Shown: positions 5,247-6,641 of the stretch, one piece after another | Layout: the number at the start of each line of letters is the position of its first letter | Numbering within the stretch: the first letter of the stretch is position 1 | Position numbers and translations under genes: made by a program | Assembly (NCBI GenBank): GCA_029258695.1 | Contig: JARIBR010000163.1 | Coordinates: 1-6,641 of the forward strand | Source: Quadrisphaera sp. | Lineage (GTDB): Bacteria > Actinomycetota > Actinomycetes > Actinomycetales > Quadrisphaeraceae | Length of the DNA stretch: 6,641 nucleotides | Direction: 5' to 3' | The notes under the pieces: generated by a model | The model's database searches: none | The model's input: the letters and a program-made list of their open reading frames with translations, nothing else | Told to the model about the DNA's origin: nothing

Positions 5247-6221
5247 ATGGCTCACCCCGCGCCGCGCGTCAGCGTCGTCATCACCCACTACCGCTCCCCC
5301 GAGGCCCTCCTCACCTGCCTCGACGCCCTCGCGGACGCGACGAACGAGCGTCTCGGGGAGGTCTTCGTCGTCGACTCCGAGGCCCAGCCGGACCTGCGCC
5401 CCCGCGTGGACCGCCACCGCCTGCACGTGACCTACGTGCCCGTCCCGCGCAACGTGGGCTTCGGGGCCCTGGTCAACCGCGGGCTGCTGGCCAGCACGGA
5501 CGGCTACGCGATGGTCCTCAACGCCGACGTGCGCGTCGACGACGGGTGCCTCGACGCCCTCGCCGCCCACCTCGACGCCGACCGCAGCTGCGGGATGGTG
5601 GCCCCCCAGGTGCGCAACGACGACGGCTCCCTGCAGCACACCGCGTTCCGCTACTACCGGCCCGCCACGGTGGCCTACCGCCACACCGCGCTGGGCCGCA
5701 CCGCCACCGGGCGCGCCGAGCTGGCCCGCTTCCTCGACCGCGAGCGCCTCGAGCGCGCCGTGAGCGAGCAGGCGCCCATGCCGGCGGACTGGGTCCTCGG
5801 TGCCGCGATGTGCGTGCGCCGCAGCGCGCTGGCCGACGTCGGGGAGATGGACGCCTCCTACTTCCTGTACTTCGAGGACGTCGACTGGTGCCTGCGCTTC
5901 TGGCAAGGCGGCTGGGCCGTCCACTACCTGCCCCGGGCGCTGTGCCACCACACCCACGGCCGGGGCAGCGCCGCGGGCGGGCGCCTGGCGGCCCTCACCA
6001 ACCCGCTGACGCGGCGCCACGTGCGCTCCGCGCTGCGCTTCTTCCGCAAGCACGGCCTGCGTGCGCAGCGCCCCGTCCGCGGACCGTGGCGCGGCGCCCC
6101 GGCGCTGGAGCCGACCATCGACCTCACCCACGAGCAGCGCCCCCCGGTGGACCTCGTCGACGAGGGACTCATGGAGCGCGGCGGCGAGCCCGCGCGGCCG
6201 GGGGCCCGCGCGCGGGCCTGA
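5247..6221 (+). CDS. GT2-family glycosyltransferase, rhamnosyltransferase (WbbL-like) type
   Basis: This 324-residue protein is an inverting GT-A fold glycosyltransferase. RVSVVITHYRSPEALLTCLDAL (from residue 7) is the first strand and helix. RNVGFGALVNRGL is the signature seen in WbbL-type rhamnosyltransferases. VLNADV (90-95, D94) stands in the DXD position. DWVLGAAMCVRRSAL (from 181) and FLYFEDVDWCLR (206-217) carry the acceptor-side acidic residues E210, D211 and D213, and HHTHGRGS (234-241) follows. Known relatives transfer rhamnose from dTDP-rhamnose to polyprenyl-linked GlcNAc or to a growing glycan, but GT2 specificity cannot be read from motifs. No membrane helix is present. Residues after about 270 form a Pro/Arg-rich, probably disordered tail. 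The gene has almost exclusively G or C third positions and is richer in G+C than the preceding GT4 gene. It is separated from that gene by 192 bases with its own promoter-like motifs, so it may be a separate unit. Confidence 0.93.
   Translation: MAHPAPRVSVVITHYRSPEALLTCLDALADATNERLGEVFVVDSEAQPDLRPRVDRHRLHVTYVPVPRNVGFGALVNRGLLASTDGYAMVLNADVRVDDGCLDALAAHLDADRSCGMVAPQVRNDDGSLQHTAFRYYRPATVAYRHTALGRTATGRAELARFLDRERLERAVSEQAPMPADWVLGAAMCVRRSALADVGEMDASYFLYFEDVDWCLRFWQGGWAVHYLPRALCHHTHGRGSAAGGRLAALTNPLTRRHVRSALRFFRKHGLRAQRPVRGPWRGAPALEPTIDLTHEQRPPVDLVDEGLMERGGEPARPGARARA
6203..6218. repeat. 16-bp perfect palindrome at the end of the GT2 gene
   Basis: GGCCCGCG (6203-6210) is followed directly by its reverse complement CGCGGGCC (6211-6218), just before the TGA at 6219. 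As RNA it could fold with a few unpaired bases at the tip and may contribute to termination together with GGCCC/GGGCC (6235-6239 and 6246-6250). It codes for part of the Ala/Arg-rich C-terminus, so base composition alone may explain some of the symmetry. Confidence 0.55.
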
Positions 6222-6237
6222 GGGCAGGCCTGAGGGC
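6215..6237 (+). repeat. 11-bp tandem direct repeat spanning the GT2 stop codon
   Basis: GGCCTGAGGGC occurs at 6215-6225 and again at 6227-6237, a period of 12 bases. Each copy contains TGA, and because the period is a multiple of three the second TGA (6231-6233) is in frame with the real stop (6219-6221). It looks like a replication-slippage duplication. Confidence 0.85.
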
Positions 6238-6299
6238 CCCGGCTCGGGCCGGCGCCGAGGGGGACGATGGGGCCGTCGTGAGCCGTCCATGCCCGCGGC

Positions 6300-6305
6300 T
6301 AGGGT
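6300..6305 (+). promoter_or_regulatory. Probable -10 element TAGGGT for the FAD oxidoreductase gene
   Basis: TAGGGT in CGGCTAGGGTCGAT fits the TANNNT -10 pattern. A weak -35-like GTGAGC lies at 6278-6283 with a 16-base spacer. Initiation near 6312 would leave a leader of about 52 bases containing the strong ribosome binding site. The distance to the start codon almost equals that of the TACGGT element before the GT2 gene. Confidence 0.4.
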
Positions 6306-6350
6306 CGATCTCGGACGAAGGGGACGCCGTCCGGGCAGCCCCTGGACACC

Positions 6351-6358
6351 GAGGAGGT
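6351..6358 (+). promoter_or_regulatory. Strong ribosome binding site GAGGAGGT
   Basis: GAGGAGGT is nearly a full anti-Shine-Dalgarno match, five bases before ATG 6364. It is the strongest ribosome binding site in the window and fixes the start of the oxidoreductase. Confidence 0.85.
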
Positions 6359-6363
6359 CTGTC

Positions 6364-6641
6364 ATGTCGACGCACCAGGTCGCCGTCATCGGCGGCGGGA
6401 TCTCAGGTCTCGTCTCGGCGTTCGAGCTGAGCGAGCAGGACGACGTCGAGGTCACCGTCATCGAGGCCGCGGACGAGTGCGGCGGCAAGATGCGCGGGTC
6501 CTTCAACACCGAGACCGGGCGCTTCGAGGAGCACTCGATCCGCGCGCTGTCGTCGACGTACTACTCGCTGTTCGACGTCTTCGCCCGCGCCGGCATCCTC
6601 GACCACCTGGACCCCGTGGCGGAGTACGTCTTCTACGAGCG
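6364..6641 (+). CDS. FAD-dependent oxidoreductase (amine oxidase/phytoene desaturase-like), N-terminus only
   Basis: Ninety-two codons are visible before the right edge. Residues 6-16 (VAVIGGGISGL) form the first strand and G-x-G-x-x-G turn (G10, G12, G15) of an FAD-binding Rossmann fold. E34 at the end of the second strand (VTVIEA) should bind the ADP ribose, and ECGGKM (38-43) is the GG motif typical of this superfamily. EEHSIRALSSTYYSLFDVFARAGI resembles the E-H-G-x-R ... YY-x-N-L segment of phytoene desaturase and hydroxysqualene dehydroxylase relatives, which suggests an isoprenoid or lipid substrate. UDP-galactopyranose mutase and protoporphyrinogen oxidase share the N-terminal motifs and cannot be excluded from so short a piece. 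The full family length is about 400-550 residues. It lies 142 bases after the GT2 gene with its own promoter-like motif, so a direct link to the polysaccharide genes is not shown. Confidence 0.88.
   Translation, partial: MSTHQVAVIGGGISGLVSAFELSEQDDVEVTVIEAADECGGKMRGSFNTETGRFEEHSIRALSSTYYSLFDVFARAGILDHLDPVAEYVFYE

Noticed and set aside
5207..6430. Plus-strand open frame overlapping the GT2 gene in another frame
   Set aside because: Its translation is almost all Arg, Pro, Gly and Ala, and it overlaps the GT2 gene, which has the ribosome binding site and the motifs.
5226..6509. Long minus-strand open frame opposite the GT2 and FAD genes
   Set aside because: It spans two convincing plus-strand genes and their intergenic region, and has low-complexity Val/Gly/Ala/Arg composition with no motif. 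It is a shadow of the GC-biased third positions.
1..6641. tRNA or rRNA genes, CRISPR repeats, transposase or integrase genes, attachment sites
   Set aside because: I looked for these and saw no supporting sequence on either strand.

Overview
The window is about 70-78% G+C by hand count in the genes I checked. Its codons strongly prefer G or C in third position, it uses GTG as well as ATG starts, and its -10-like elements have the TANNNT form. With a lipoprotein that carries cell-wall-binding (CWB2) repeats, this points to a high-GC actinobacterium. I cannot name a genus from the sequence alone. All five genes fit a cell-surface polysaccharide (exopolysaccharide or wall glycopolymer) locus, or its edge.

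Layout. (1) Complement 1-1011 is a GT4 glycosyltransferase whose C-terminus is cut by the left edge. It diverges from everything else. (2) 1012-1177 is the divergent intergenic region. (3) 1178-3793 encodes a large surface protein: lipoprotein-type signal, clan GH-A glycosidase-like barrel with both expected catalytic glutamates, beta domain, Pro-rich linker and three CWB2 repeats. (4) 3794-3887 is a short gap with a TTCG-loop hairpin. (5) 3888-5054 is a second, complete GT4 glycosyltransferase. (6) 5055-5246 is a compositionally distinct intergenic region of about 58% G+C in its middle. It holds a hairpin, a compound dyad and a probable promoter. (7) 5247-6221 is a GT2 glycosyltransferase of the rhamnosyltransferase (WbbL-like) type. 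(8) 6222-6363 is an intergenic region with a tandem duplication at the stop codon and a probable promoter. (9) 6364 to the right edge is the N-terminus of an FAD-dependent oxidoreductase of the amine oxidase/phytoene desaturase type.

How they may work together (inference). The two GT4 enzymes and the GT2 enzyme would add sugars one by one to a lipid-linked or growing glycan on the cytoplasmic side of the membrane. The lipoprotein glycosidase would act outside the membrane, trimming, releasing or remodelling the polymer while held to the membrane and wall. The FAD enzyme has its own leader and probable promoter and may belong to an unrelated lipid or isoprenoid pathway.

Nothing here is an obvious new defence or mobile system; there are no tRNA, rRNA, CRISPR or transposase sequences. 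The most unusual items are the membrane-plus-wall anchored glycosidase and the overlapping, mutually exclusive dyads upstream of the GT2 gene.
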